Shown here: positions 10,022-19,143 of the stretch, piece after piece | Numbering within the stretch: the stretch's first letter is position 1 | Layout of the letters: every line of letters starts with the position of its first letter | Assembly (NCBI GenBank): GCA_021822115.1 | Contig: JAJZSA010000017.1 | Span: 1-41,102, forward strand | DNA: 41,102 nt | Direction of reading: 5' to 3' | Source: Pseudomonadota bacterium | GTDB lineage: Bacteria; Pseudomonadota; Gammaproteobacteria; Burkholderiales; Gallionellaceae | Program-made: the position numbers and the translations under genes | Notes under the pieces: generated by a model | Database searches by the model: none | Told to the model about the DNA's origin: nothing | The model's input: the letters and a program-made list of their open reading frames with translations, nothing else

Positions 10022-12268
10022 ATGAAGTTTCGCTTTCCCATCATCATCATCGACGAAGACTTCCGTTCCGAGAACGCCAGCGGTCTGGGCATCCGCGCGC
10101 TGGCAGCGGCCATCGAGGAGGAAGGCATGGAAGTGCTGGGCGTCACCAGCTACGGCGACCTCACCTCGTTCGCCCAGCAGCAGAGCCGCGCATCGGCCTT
10201 CCTGCTTTCCATCGACGACGAGGAGTTCGGCGGCGGCAGCAAGGAAGAGACGGAAGCGGCGCTGAAGTCGTTGCGCGCCTTCGTGCGCGAGATCCGCTTC
10301 CGCAATGCGGACATCCCCATCTATCTGTATGGCGAGACGCGTACTTCGCGCCACATCCCCAACGACATCCTGCGCGAGTTGCACGGCTTCATCCACATGC
10401 ACGAGGATACGCCCGAGTTCGTGGCGCGCCACATCATCCGCGAAGCCAAGGCCTATCTCGATTCGCTGGCGCCACCGTTCTTCCGCGCGCTCACCCATTA
10501 CGCACAGGACGGCTCCTATTCCTGGCACTGCCCCGGCCACTCCGGCGGCGTGGCGTTCCTGAAGTCACCGGTGGGCCAGATGTTCCACCAGTTCTTCGGC
10601 GAGAACATGCTGCGTGCCGACGTGTGCAACGCGGTGGACGAGCTTGGCCAGCTGCTGGACCACACCGGCCCGGTCGCGGCGTCAGAGCGCAACGCGGCGC
10701 GCATCTTCAATGCCGACCATCTGTTCTTCGTGACCAACGGCACTTCGACCTCCAACAAGATCGTGTGGCATTCCATGGTGGCGCCCGGCGACATCGTGGT
10801 GGTGGACCGCAACTGCCACAAGTCCAATCTGCATGCGATCATGATGACCGGCGCCATCCCGGTGTTCCTGATGCCCACGCGCAACCATTACGGCATCATC
10901 GGCCCGATCCCGAAATCCGAGTTCGAGCCTGCCAACATCCAGAAGAAGATCGACGCCAACCCCTTCATCACCGACAAGGCCAAGAAGCCGCGCATCCTCA
11001 CCATCACGCAAAGTACCTACGACGGCGTGGTATACAACGTCGAGATGCTGAAAGAGATGCTGGACGGCAAGATCGACACCCTGCACTTCGACGAAGCCTG
11101 GTTGCCGCACGCCGCCTTCCATGACTTCTACAAGAACATGCACGCCATCGGCCGTGGCCGTCCGCGCGCCAAGGATTCGATGATCTTCTCCACGCAATCC
11201 ACGCACAAACTGCTGGCCGGCCTGTCGCAAGCCTCGCAGATCCTGGTGCGCGAATCGGAGACGCGCAAACTGAACAGCCACATGTTCAACGAAGCCTACC
11301 TGATGCACACCTCCACCTCGCCGCAATATTCCATCATCGCCTCGTGCGACGTGGCCGCCGCGATGATGGAACCGCCGGGCGGCACCTCGCTGGTGGAAGA
11401 ATCCATCGCCGAAGCGCTCGACTTCCGCCGCGCCATGCGCAAGGTGGACGAAGAGTTCGGCGAAGACTGGTGGTTCAAGGTGTGGGGGCCGGACAACATC
11501 GCCGAGGAAGGCATCGGCGAACGCGACGACTGGATGCTGCACCCGAACGAGAAGTGGCACGGCTTCGGCAAACTGGCCGAGGGCTTCAACATGCTCGACC
11601 CGATCAAGGCCACCGTCATCACCCCGGGCCTGGATGTGGATGGCGACTTCGCCGACAGCGGCATCCCCGCCGGCATGGTCACCAAATACCTGTCCGAGCA
11701 CGGCGTGATCGTGGAGAAGTGCGGCCTGTACTCGTTCTTCATCATGTTCACCATCGGCATCACCAAGGGCCGCTGGAACACCCTGCTCACTGCGCTGCAA
11801 CAGTTCAAGGACGACTACGACAAGAACGCGCCCATCTGGCGCATCCTGCCGGAGTTCGCGGCCAAGCATCCGCGCTATGAACGGACCGGCCTGCGCGACC
11901 TGTGCCAGCAGATCCATGACACCTACAAGAACAACAACGTGGCCAAGATGACGACGGAGATGTACCTGTCGGACATGCAACCCGCGATGAAACCGTCCGA
12001 TGCGTTCGCCAAGATGGCGCACGACGAGATCGAACGCGTGCCGGTGGACGAACTGGAAGGCCGCATCACCGCCGTCTTGCTGACGCCCTATCCGCCCGGC
12101 ATCCCGCTGCTCATCCCCGGCGAACGCTTCAACAAGACCATCGTCGATTACCTCAAGTTCGCGCGCGAGTTCAACAAACGCTTCCCCGGCTTCGAGACCG
12201 ACATCCACGGCCTGGTGGCGGATGAGGTCGACGGTCAGCGCGTGTACTACGTGGACTGCGTGAAGTAG
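10022..12268 (+). CDS. Arginine/lysine/ornithine decarboxylase (AdiA/LdcI family)
   Basis: Cytosolic PLP enzyme of the large fold-type I basic amino-acid decarboxylases, which form decamers in the known members. The 748 residues show an N-terminal wing (receiver-like) domain (about 1-140, PIIIIDEDFRSENASGLG), the PLP core with SWHCPGHSGG, VTNGTSTSNK, LHFDEAW and the Schiff-base Lys396 in STHKLLAGLSQAS, and a C-terminal domain ending YVDCVK. The length is closest to arginine decarboxylase AdiA (about 755). In betaproteobacteria without speA this type can supply agmatine for polyamine synthesis, so arginine is the likeliest substrate, but sequence alone does not separate Arg from Lys or Orn. 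AGGAGC precedes the ATG, and a terminator follows. Confidence 0.93.
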   Translation: MKFRFPIIIIDEDFRSENASGLGIRALAAAIEEEGMEVLGVTSYGDLTSFAQQQSRASAFLLSIDDEEFGGGSKEETEAALKSLRAFVREIRFRNADIPIYLYGETRTSRHIPNDILRELHGFIHMHEDTPEFVARHIIREAKAYLDSLAPPFFRALTHYAQDGSYSWHCPGHSGGVAFLKSPVGQMFHQFFGENMLRADVCNAVDELGQLLDHTGPVAASERNAARIFNADHLFFVTNGTSTSNKIVWHSMVAPGDIVVVDRNCHKSNLHAIMMTGAIPVFLMPTRNHYGIIGPIPKSEFEPANIQKKIDANPFITDKAKKPRILTITQSTYDGVVYNVEMLKEMLDGKIDTLHFDEAWLPHAAFHDFYKNMHAIGRGRPRAKDSMIFSTQSTHKLLAGLSQASQILVRESETRKLNSHMFNEAYLMHTSTSPQYSIIASCDVAAAMMEPPGGTSLVEESIAEALDFRRAMRKVDEEFGEDWWFKVWGPDNIAEEGIGERDDWMLHPNEKWHGFGKLAEGFNMLDPIKATVITPGLDVDGDFADSGIPAGMVTKYLSEHGVIVEKCGLYSFFIMFTIGITKGRWNTLLTALQQFKDDYDKNAPIWRILPEFAAKHPRYERTGLRDLCQQIHDTYKNNNVAKMTTEMYLSDMQPAMKPSDAFAKMAHDEIERVPVDELEGRITAVLLTPYPPGIPLLIPGERFNKTIVDYLKFAREFNKRFPGFETDIHGLVADEVDGQRVYYVDCVK

Positions 12269-12287
12269 TCAGGTCAGGCCGGAACGG

Positions 12288-12318
12288 AAAAAGGCGATGC
12301 CACGGCATCGCCTTTTTT
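12288..12318. terminator. Bidirectional terminator between the decarboxylase and the diguanylate cyclase
   Basis: GGCGATGC (12293-12300) pairs with GCATCGCC (12305-12312) around CACG. Five A precede and six T follow, so the hairpin has a T tract on either strand. It lies between two convergent genes and can end both. Confidence 0.92.
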
Positions 12319-12358
12319 ATGCTGTTTGTTGCCAGAAGCATGGGCGCTGCACCTGAAC

Positions 12359-13888
12359 TCAGGGCTGGTGGTGCACAACGCAATCCTTGCCTGCGGCTTT
12401 GGCGGCATACAGCGCGTTGTCTGCTGCGTGCAGCAAGGCAGCGACGCTGGGGTCGTCAGATGACAGGTTGGCGATGCCGATCGACACCGTGAAATTTATC
12501 CACACGCCAGCGGATTCAACCTGTGCTGCCGCGATATTCTTGCGCAAGCGTTCGGCAGCCTCGCCGGCTTGAGCTGCACCAGCCTCGGGCAGTACCACTG
12601 CGAACTCTTCACCGCCGATGCGTCCGATGAGGTCGATCCCGCGCAAGGACTTGCGGCAGGTCGCCGCCAGACTGCGCAATACTTCATCGCCTGCCTGGTG
12701 TCCATGGCTATCGTTGATCTGCTTGAAGTTATCGATGTCCAGCATGAGCAGGGACATGGGCTTGTTATAACGCAAGGCCCGGGTTACCTCCAGGGCTGCG
12801 CGCTGCATGAAGTAGCCGCGATTGTCCAATCCCGTGAGATAGTCATGGTGCGCCTGGCGTTCGAGTTCCGCTTCTAGCCGCTTGCGCTCGGTGATGTCGC
12901 GCACCACCGCCTGCAGTACATGCCGGCCGTTGATGTCCATGGCGTTGAGCAGTACTTCGGCCGGAAAGCTCTGGCCGTTGTCCAGACGCCGGTGCATCCA
13001 TTCGAAGCGGCAGCTCGACTCGCGCATGGCTTTGTCCATCTGTTGCTGTGCCAGGATGGAAGAATCAGTACCACAAGGCTGTTGTGGCGGCGAAATGTCG
13101 GCTGGCTGTTTGGTGATGAAGACTTGCTTCGAAGGGCTGCCGAACATCTTCAGCGTGGCCGGGTTGCATTCGAAGATGCCGTGCTCATCAAGCAGCATCA
13201 CCGCGTCGCTGGTGCTTTCGAACAGGGTGCGCATACGGCTTTCCGATTCCTTGATCAGCTGCTCGCTGTGTTCCCAGGTCATCAACAGCATGCCGATCAC
13301 GGTCAATAGCGTCGAGACGATGGTCATCAGGAAGGTGAGCGTCTGCAACGGACTGGAGGCGGTGATGGTGTTGATCGGCAGCGATCCGTTCATGGCACCC
13401 AGTAAGCGCATGAGCATCACCACCAGGAGAAGTAGTGTGCTGGCCATGACGACATAGCGCCCCCGGCTCTGGATACTGCTGCGATAGGCGAACCAGCCGA
13501 GCAGCGCGCCCTGGAACATATAGACAACGGCGCTTAACACGACACGTGCGATGAAATCGTGCAGAAAAAGGGATAAGCCGATTGCGATAACTGGGATGGG
13601 CGTCCAGATGAGCCACAGGCGCGGCTGGCGACCGGTGATGTCGCGTATCCCTCCTGCGAACAGCGCGAGCATGGTGGAGATGGCGGTGCTGGCGACGACG
13701 ATGCTGAGGAAGTCGCTGATCTCGCCGCGCAGGCTGAACAATACATAAGCGATGCCATGCAGTGCCAAGCCGAACGCCCACGGCATCAGTCCATGGCGGC
13801 GTCCGAAGCTGACCATGGCGATCGCCGTGGCGAGCGCGAAACTGATCGCGACGATGACGAAGAAGATGGTCGGGATATCGGCTTGCAT
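12359..13888 (-). CDS. Membrane diguanylate cyclase: 7TM sensor, PAS, GGDEF
   Basis: Makes c-di-GMP from two GTP. The 509-residue form has seven predicted membrane spans (about 1-205), a PAS domain (about 215-350, FESTSDAVMLLDEHGIFECNPATLKMFG, closing with AVVRDITERKRLEAEL), and a GGDEF domain (about 350-509). The active site reads GGEEF (425-429), and an RGID inhibitory site sits five residues before it, so the enzyme should be active and product-inhibited. A GTG at 13912 would add eight residues, but neither start has a clear ribosome binding site, and the ATG at 13888 is preferred because it places the first span near the N-terminus. No EAL domain. It stands alone, convergent with the decarboxylase. 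Confidence 0.93.
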   Translation of the reverse strand: MQADIPTIFFVIVAISFALATAIAMVSFGRRHGLMPWAFGLALHGIAYVLFSLRGEISDFLSIVVASTAISTMLALFAGGIRDITGRQPRLWLIWTPIPVIAIGLSLFLHDFIARVVLSAVVYMFQGALLGWFAYRSSIQSRGRYVVMASTLLLLVVMLMRLLGAMNGSLPINTITASSPLQTLTFLMTIVSTLLTVIGMLLMTWEHSEQLIKESESRMRTLFESTSDAVMLLDEHGIFECNPATLKMFGSPSKQVFITKQPADISPPQQPCGTDSSILAQQQMDKAMRESSCRFEWMHRRLDNGQSFPAEVLLNAMDINGRHVLQAVVRDITERKRLEAELERQAHHDYLTGLDNRGYFMQRAALEVTRALRYNKPMSLLMLDIDNFKQINDSHGHQAGDEVLRSLAATCRKSLRGIDLIGRIGGEEFAVVLPEAGAAQAGEAAERLRKNIAAAQVESAGVWINFTVSIGIANLSSDDPSVAALLHAADNALYAAKAAGKDCVVHHQP

Positions 13889-13998
13889 GCGTGAACGATA
13901 ACAGTAGGGCACGACGCCGTCATCGTATCAGGGATGCAGTACACGACTAAACCGGCGGGCTAATAAACCCATTGATGCATATGGGTAATACCTGGCGA

Positions 13999-15210
13999 TC
14001 ACTCATGCCGTAGCGCTTCGATCGGGTCCAGCCGCGCCGCTCTGCGCGCCGGCACGTAACCGAAGATGACGCCGATGGCGGCCGAGAAGCCGAAGGCGAG
14101 CAGGTTGATGCTGGGGCTGAACAGGAAGGGCAGACCGAGCAGGGTGGCCAGGCCGTAGCAGGCGATGGCGGCGAGCACGAGGCCGATCAGGCCGCCGATG
14201 GCGGAAAGCACCACCGCTTCGGTGAGGAACTGCATCAACACTTCTTTCTCCAGCGCGCCGATGGCGAGGCGGATGCCGATCTCGCGCGTGCGTTCAGTCA
14301 CCGACACCAGCATGATGTTCATGATGCCGATGCCGCCTACCAGCAGGCTTACCGCCGCGACGGCGCCGAGCAGCGCGGTCATGGTGCCGATGGCGCCGGA
14401 CAGGGTCTTGGCGATCTCCTTGGTGTCCTGGATGCTGAAGTTGTCGTCCTCGCTGTCCGCCAGTTTGCGCCGCTCGCGCATCAGCAGTGAGATCTGGTTG
14501 ATCACCGCTTCGGTGGAAGCGCCGTCCTGCATCGAGATGAGGATGGTGTTCACGTCCTGCTTGCCGGTCAGCCGACGCTGCACGGTGCGCAGCGGCATCA
14601 CCACCGTGTCGTCCTGGTCGCGTCCCATCGCGCTCTGGCCTTTCGGTGCCAGCACGCCGATCACCTCGCACGAGAATTGTTTGATGCGCAGCGTCTCGCC
14701 CACCGCGTTGTAGGGATCGAACAGTTCCTTGCGCACCGTGGCGCCGATGATGCACACCGCCTTGCCCGCGCGTTCCTCGCTGCTGTTGAACAGGCGTCCG
14801 TCGGCCAGCGTCCAGTTGCCGGCGCTGAAGTAATCCACGTTGCTGCCGGTGATGGAGGTGGCCCAGTTGCGCGAGCCGACGATGAGTACCGTGGAACGGT
14901 TCACGGTGGGCGCGACCGCGCTCAATCCGCTGACCTGTGCCTTGATCGCTTCCGCATCCTCCATGCGGAAGGCGGGCGCGCCGGCGCTGCCGCTGCCCGG
15001 CCCCAGACGCTGACCGGGACGCAGCATGAGCAGGTTGCTGCCCAGGCTGGAGATCTGGTCGGACACCGACTGCGTCGCGCCGTTGCCCAGCGTCACCATG
15101 GTCACCACGGCGGCCACACCGATGACGATGCCGAGCACGGTGAGGAAAGCGCGCATCAGGTTGCGGCGGATCTCGCGCAGCGCGAGCAGCAATGAGGTCC
15201 AGTTCATCAT
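13999..15210 (-). CDS. MacB-type ABC transporter permease
   Basis: Inner-membrane permease of a tripartite exporter. It has 403 residues: an N-terminal span (about 18-42, AFLTVLGIVIGVAAVVTMVTLG), a large periplasmic MacB_PCD domain (about 45-270), and three C-terminal spans of the FtsX domain (about 280-390), ending ARRAARLDPIEALRHE, a typical MacB terminus. The ATPase is not fused, unlike E. coli MacB; it is the separate gene just upstream, whose stop overlaps this start as ATGATGA. Such systems act by mechanotransmission rather than classical alternating access. The substrate is unknown; macrolides cannot be assumed. Confidence 0.94.
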   Translation of the reverse strand: MMNWTSLLLALREIRRNLMRAFLTVLGIVIGVAAVVTMVTLGNGATQSVSDQISSLGSNLLMLRPGQRLGPGSGSAGAPAFRMEDAEAIKAQVSGLSAVAPTVNRSTVLIVGSRNWATSITGSNVDYFSAGNWTLADGRLFNSSEERAGKAVCIIGATVRKELFDPYNAVGETLRIKQFSCEVIGVLAPKGQSAMGRDQDDTVVMPLRTVQRRLTGKQDVNTILISMQDGASTEAVINQISLLMRERRKLADSEDDNFSIQDTKEIAKTLSGAIGTMTALLGAVAAVSLLVGGIGIMNIMLVSVTERTREIGIRLAIGALEKEVLMQFLTEAVVLSAIGGLIGLVLAAIACYGLATLLGLPFLFSPSINLLAFGFSAAIGVIFGYVPARRAARLDPIEALRHE

Positions 15211-15911
15211 GTGCGTACCTCGGTGTTCTGCGTGTCGTCAGCGATCCGGCCGTCGATGAAATGCACCACGCGGCTGGCATAGGCGGCGATGTCGGCTTCA
15301 TGCGTGACCATCAGGATGGTGATGCCGTGCTCACGGTTCATGCCCACCAGCAGCTCCATGATCTCGTGGCCGCGCTGGCTGTCCAGATTGCCGGTCGGTT
15401 CGTCCGCCAGCAGTACCTTGGGACTGGTGACGATGGCGCGCGCGATGGCGACACGCTGTTGCTGGCCGCCGGAAAGTTCGGATGAGGTGTGGTGTGCCCA
15501 GCCTTCCAGCCCCACTGCACGCAGCGCATCGTTCGCCAACTGATGGCGGCGCTCGGCCGGTTCGCCGCGATACAGCAACGGCAGCTCCACGTTCTCTTGC
15601 GCCGAGGTGCGCGCCAGCAGGTTGAAACCCTGGAACACGAAGCCTAATGCATTGCGCCGCAACAGCGCACGTTGGTCGCGCGACAGGCGTTCCACATGCA
15701 CGCCGTCGAACACATATTCGCCGGAGGTCGGCGTGTCGAGGCAGCCGAGGATGTTCATGGTGGTCGATTTGCCCGAACCGCTGGGTCCCATGATGGCGAA
15801 GAACTCGCCCTGGCGGATGCTGAGATCCACACCGCGCAGCGCCTGGAACTCTGCCGGGCCGTGGCCGTAGGTCTTGGTGATGCCGGCAAGCCGGATCAGC
15901 GCTTCGCTCAT
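15207..15911 (-). CDS. ABC transporter ATPase of the MacB/LolD type
   Basis: Cytosolic ATPase subunit that powers the neighbouring permease. It has 234 residues, the normal size for a stand-alone nucleotide-binding domain. Walker A is GPSGSGKST (about 39-47), the signature LSGGQQQRVAIARA (about 143-156), Walker B VLLADEPTGNLD (about 163-174), and the switch histidine occurs in MVTHEADIA. Its start overlaps the membrane-fusion gene stop by four bases (ATGA), and its end overlaps the permease start, which shows translational coupling within one operon. Confidence 0.96.
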   Translation of the reverse strand: MSEALIRLAGITKTYGHGPAEFQALRGVDLSIRQGEFFAIMGPSGSGKSTTMNILGCLDTPTSGEYVFDGVHVERLSRDQRALLRRNALGFVFQGFNLLARTSAQENVELPLLYRGEPAERRHQLANDALRAVGLEGWAHHTSSELSGGQQQRVAIARAIVTSPKVLLADEPTGNLDSQRGHEIMELLVGMNREHGITILMVTHEADIAAYASRVVHFIDGRIADDTQNTEVRT

Positions 15912-17173
15912 GGTGCGGGTTTCTGCACGCCGGTGATGATGGCCATGCCGGGCTGCAAAGCGCCGCCGGTCACTTCGGTATGACGGCCGTTGGTCAGGCC
16001 GGTGGTGATGGTGAGCGCGACCGGCTTGCCCTGCTGCAACACCCAGATGGTCTTCTCGCTTCCGGCAGGCGCCACTTCCTTCACCTGTTTCTGTGCCGGT
16101 GGACGACGCGGGAACAGATTGCCGACGAATCCGCCCGAGTTGGCGTTGCCGTTGTTGCGCGGCGGCGTGAAGCGCAGCGCGGCATTGGGGATCAGCAACA
16201 CATCCTTAAGGTGCGCGGTGGCGATCTCTGCCGTGGCCGTCATGCCGGGACGCAGACTGAGGTCGTCGTTGAGCACGTCGAGCAATGTCTTGTAGGTCAC
16301 CACGCCGTCGGTGGTCTGCGCGCCGAACCCCACGCGTTCGATCTTGGCCGGATATTTGCGTCCCGGCCAGGCATCCACGGTGAAGTAGGCGGTCTGCCCG
16401 TTCTTCACCTGGCTCACGTCGGCCTCGTCCACATCCACCTGCAACTTCATGCGCGTCAGGTCTTCGGCGATGGTGAACAGCACCGGCGCCTGCAACGAGG
16501 CGGCCACGGTCTGTCCCGGTTCCACCTTGCGCGTGAGCACAATGCCGTCGATGGGCGAACGGATGGAAGCCTTGGACAGATTGGTCTGATCCGAGCGTAA
16601 TGCTGCGGCGGCTTGTGCGGCGGCGGCGCGCGCATTGGCCTCGTTCGCATCGGCGCGCGTCACCGCGGCTTCCGCCGCTTCCAGTTCGTTGCGCGAGGGC
16701 ACCTTGCCGCCGGTCAGCTCCGCCACCTGACGCAGGCGTGCCAGCGTGGCTTTGGTCTCTTTCACGGTGGCCTGCATCTGCGCCACTTGTGCCTCGGCCG
16801 CCAGCACCGCCGCTTGCGATTTCACCACCTGGTCGCTCAGGCGCGACAGATCGAGTTGCGCCAGCACCTGACCACGCGTCACGTGATCGTTCTCATCCAC
16901 CAGCACCTTCTCCACGATGCCGGACAGTTCGCTGCCCACATCCACTTGGTTGGTCGGATACAGATTGCCGGTGGCCGATACGTTCACTTCCAGTTCGCCG
17001 CGCGTGCTGTCTTCCGTCAGGTAGCGCACGCTCTTGTTGCTGGCGGGCCATAGCAGCCAGCCGATGAGCAGCAGCAAGACTACGCCACCGGCGATCATCA
17101 GTTTGCGGCGCGGCGCGCGTGCACTAGCGCTCAGTGTGTCGGCCAAGTTTGAAGAGGTGTCGGTGTCGCTCAT
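15908..17173 (-). CDS. MacA-like periplasmic membrane-fusion protein
   Basis: Periplasmic adaptor that links the inner-membrane permease to the outer-membrane channel. The 421-residue product has a short cytosolic N-terminus, one membrane anchor (about 27-43, MIAGGVVLLLLIGWLLWP), a barrel-sandwich half (VDVGSELSGIVEKVLVDENDHVTRGQVLAQLD), an alpha-helical hairpin (about 105-195), the second half (IRSPIDGIVLTRKVEPGQTV), a beta-barrel and a membrane-proximal domain. The frame is open to 17221, but ATG 17173 overlaps the upstream stop as ATGA, repeating the pattern of the other junctions, so it is preferred. A Pro/Arg-rich insert near residue 355 is unusual but small. Confidence 0.94.
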   Translation of the reverse strand: MSDTDTSSNLADTLSASARAPRRKLMIAGGVVLLLLIGWLLWPASNKSVRYLTEDSTRGELEVNVSATGNLYPTNQVDVGSELSGIVEKVLVDENDHVTRGQVLAQLDLSRLSDQVVKSQAAVLAAEAQVAQMQATVKETKATLARLRQVAELTGGKVPSRNELEAAEAAVTRADANEANARAAAAQAAAALRSDQTNLSKASIRSPIDGIVLTRKVEPGQTVAASLQAPVLFTIAEDLTRMKLQVDVDEADVSQVKNGQTAYFTVDAWPGRKYPAKIERVGFGAQTTDGVVTYKTLLDVLNDDLSLRPGMTATAEIATAHLKDVLLIPNAALRFTPPRNNGNANSGGFVGNLFPRRPPAQKQVKEVAPAGSEKTIWVLQQGKPVALTITTGLTNGRHTEVTGGALQPGMAIITGVQKPAP

Positions 17174-18573
17174 GGTTGTTTGCCTTCCGTGGTGGGCGCC
17201 AGCGCGGACTGTTCGTCCCAACCGCCGCCCATGGCTTTATACAGTGCAATCAATGCCGCGCGCTCATCCAGTTCCGCGCTGGCCAGGCTGTCTTCGCTGG
17301 ACAAGCGCGTGCGGTCGGTATCGAGCACGCTCTGGAAATCGATCAGCCCGCCTTCGTAGCGCTGGCGCGCCAGCAAGGCGGCGTTGCGTGCGGCGCCCAT
17401 CGCTTCCTGCAAGGCGGCGCGGCGGCGATGACTGTTGGCATAGGCGGTGAGCGCGTTCTCCACTTCTTCCAGTGCGAGCAGCACCGTCTGCTGGTAAGCG
17501 ATGGCGGCCTGTTGCTGTACGGCTTCCTGCGCACGCACGCGGCTGGATAGACGGCCGCCGTCGAACAGCGATTGCGACAGGGAAGTGGAGAGCGAGCGCG
17601 TCAGCGTATCTACGCCGCCCAGCGTGGCCAGGCTGTAAGACTTCCAGCCCACGCTGCCGCTGAGTGAGAACGACGGATAGCGCGCGGCCTGTTGCTGGCC
17701 GATGCGCGCGGTCTCGGCCGCCAGCTTGCGTTCCGCCGCTTGCACGTCGGGACGCTGGCGCAAGGTGTCGAGCGGGATGGCGAGCGCGATCTCGTCTGGC
17801 AAGGGCGGCAAGGGCGCGGGCGCGGACAGGCGTTCATGCAGGCTGCCGGGGCGTTGGCCGAGCAGCACCGCGATACGGTTCTCCGCTTTGACCAGGCTGG
17901 TCTCCAGCGTGGGGATGCCGGCCAGCGTCTGTTGCAGGTTGGCGCGTGCCTGCTCCACTTCCACCGAGGTCACCATGCCGGCCTGCGCGCGCCACTGGGT
18001 GATCTGCAAGGTCTCGCGCTGCGCGGCGAGATTGTCCTGCGCGATCTGCAAACGGTTTTGCAGGCTGCGCCACTGCACGTAGTTCAAGGCCACCTCGGCC
18101 GCCAGCGAGACCTGCGTGTTGTACAGATTGGCCAGCGTCGCGCCGGCATCGGCATCCGCCGCCTCGCGTGCGCGGCGCAGGCCGCCGAACAGGTCGATCT
18201 CCCAGCTGGCATCGAAGCCGGCGTTGAACTGGTTGGCGGGCGCGGCGGTGCCCACCTTGCTGCGGCTAGCCGAGAGACCGGCATTGAGGCTGGGCAGCAG
18301 TCCCGCATCGGCCAGGTCGTAGCGGGCGCGTACCTCTTGCAACCTGGCACGCGCGCTGCGCAGGTCGGGACTGTCGTGCAGGGCTTGCGCGATCAGCTCG
18401 TCCAGCACGGGATCGTGCAAGCGCCGCCACCATTGCGTGACCTCTTCGCCGTGCGCGGCCGATTTGCCATTGATCCAGTCGGCCGGGGCATCGGGTGCGG
18501 GTGCGACATAGTCCGGCCCTGCCGCACAGCCGGCGAGCAGGAGCAGCGAGAACAGGGCAGGGGTAGCGCGCAC
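17170..18573 (-). CDS. NodT/OprM-family outer-membrane efflux lipoprotein
   Basis: Outer-membrane exit duct of the tripartite system, a TolC-like trimer. The 467-residue protein has a lipoprotein signal ending in lipobox LAGC (Cys16), and two OEP repeats with the characteristic motifs WINGKSAAHGEEVTQWWRRLHDP, DASWEIDLFGG and LRQRPDVQAAERKLAAETARIG. The start is GTG, because no in-frame ATG is near; a weak AGG lies about 11 bases upstream. It is the first gene of the operon and overlaps the membrane-fusion gene by four bases. Divergent from hslR; a TAGAAT box at 18605-18610 on the minus strand may be its -10 element, but no -35 box is seen. Confidence 0.94.
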   Translation of the reverse strand: MRATPALFSLLLLAGCAAGPDYVAPAPDAPADWINGKSAAHGEEVTQWWRRLHDPVLDELIAQALHDSPDLRSARARLQEVRARYDLADAGLLPSLNAGLSASRSKVGTAAPANQFNAGFDASWEIDLFGGLRRAREAADADAGATLANLYNTQVSLAAEVALNYVQWRSLQNRLQIAQDNLAAQRETLQITQWRAQAGMVTSVEVEQARANLQQTLAGIPTLETSLVKAENRIAVLLGQRPGSLHERLSAPAPLPPLPDEIALAIPLDTLRQRPDVQAAERKLAAETARIGQQQAARYPSFSLSGSVGWKSYSLATLGGVDTLTRSLSTSLSQSLFDGGRLSSRVRAQEAVQQQAAIAYQQTVLLALEEVENALTAYANSHRRRAALQEAMGAARNAALLARQRYEGGLIDFQSVLDTDRTRLSSEDSLASAELDERAALIALYKAMGGGWDEQSALAPTTEGKQP

Positions 18574-18658
18574 GATGATCGTAGCCTGTGGTCAGGGATG
18601 GCTGATTCTAGCGACTCTGCCTCACGAACGTTGTGAAGAAGTGTAAAGCCCGCCGCGT

Positions 18659-18687
18659 TTGACGGCGCGCATGCGCTCCCACACAAT
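18659..18687 (+). promoter_or_regulatory. Candidate sigma-70 promoter of hslR
   Basis: TTGACG (18659-18664, five of six) and CACAAT (18682-18687, four of six) are separated by 17 bases, in the 137-base gap divergent from the efflux operon. The predicted start lies about 15-20 bases before ATG 18711. Confidence 0.45.
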
Positions 18688-18710
18688 CCCGCCATCTAGA
18701 GCAATGCGGC

Positions 18711-19142
18711 ATGGAACAGATGGAAGAGACGAACGGAAAGATGCGCGTGGATAAATGGCTGTGGGCGGCGCGCTTCTTCAAGACGCGCAGCATCGCGGTC
18801 GATGCGGTGGAGAGCGGCAAGGTCACCATGGACGGCGCGCGCATCAAACCGGCCAAGACGGTGGGCATCGGCGACTTGCTGGTGATCCGCCTGGGACCGT
18901 ATCAGCATGAGGTCGAGGTGCTCGGCCTGTCCAACAAGCGCGGCCCGGCGCCGGTGGCGCAGCAACTGTATCGCGAGACCGAGCAGAGCAAGAACAAGCG
19001 TGCCATCCAGGCCGAACAGCACAAGCTGCTGCCGCAATCGGATCTCAAGGGACGCCCCACCAAGCGCGACCGGCGCGAGATCGCACGCTTCGTCTCCGGC
19101 GGCCGTCCGGCCCGCAACAGCGCCTGGGGAGATTTCGACTGA
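18711..19142 (+). CDS. hslR: Heat shock protein 15 homologue (S4 RNA-binding domain)
   Basis: Hsp15 binds free 50S subunits carrying a stalled nascent chain and helps recycle them. The 143-residue product has the S4 domain at about 11-75 (MRVDKWLWAARFFKTRSIA, VTMDGARIKPAKTVGIGD) and the basic C-terminal tail (KGRPTKRDRREIARF) typical of HslR. Three in-frame ATG codons compete (18711, 18720, 18741); the last has the best site (GGAAAG directly before it), and many relatives begin near MRVDKW, so the true product may be ten residues shorter. A kinase-fusion gene starts one base after the stop. Confidence 0.93.
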   Translation: MEQMEETNGKMRVDKWLWAARFFKTRSIAVDAVESGKVTMDGARIKPAKTVGIGDLLVIRLGPYQHEVEVLGLSNKRGPAPVAQQLYRETEQSKNKRAIQAEQHKLLPQSDLKGRPTKRDRREIARFVSGGRPARNSAWGDFD

Positions 19143-19143
19143 G

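Noticed and set aside
10682..12208. 508-codon open frame on the minus strand inside the decarboxylase gene
   Set aside because: It mirrors codon bias of the decarboxylase and has no recognisable domain or start signal.
13968..13985. Hairpin CCCAT/ATGGG after the permease gene as terminator
   Set aside because: The stem is only five base pairs with an eight-base loop, and the following T-rich stretch is interrupted.
13999..17173. Macrolide resistance pump macAB
   Set aside because: The permease lacks the fused ATPase of E. coli MacB, and such systems export many substrates; the name would overstate the evidence.
18907..19143. N-terminal extension of the kinase fusion protein back into hslR
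   Set aside because: The added residues are Arg/Ser/Ala-rich shadow sequence; conserved sequence begins at ATG 19144, immediately after the hslR stop.
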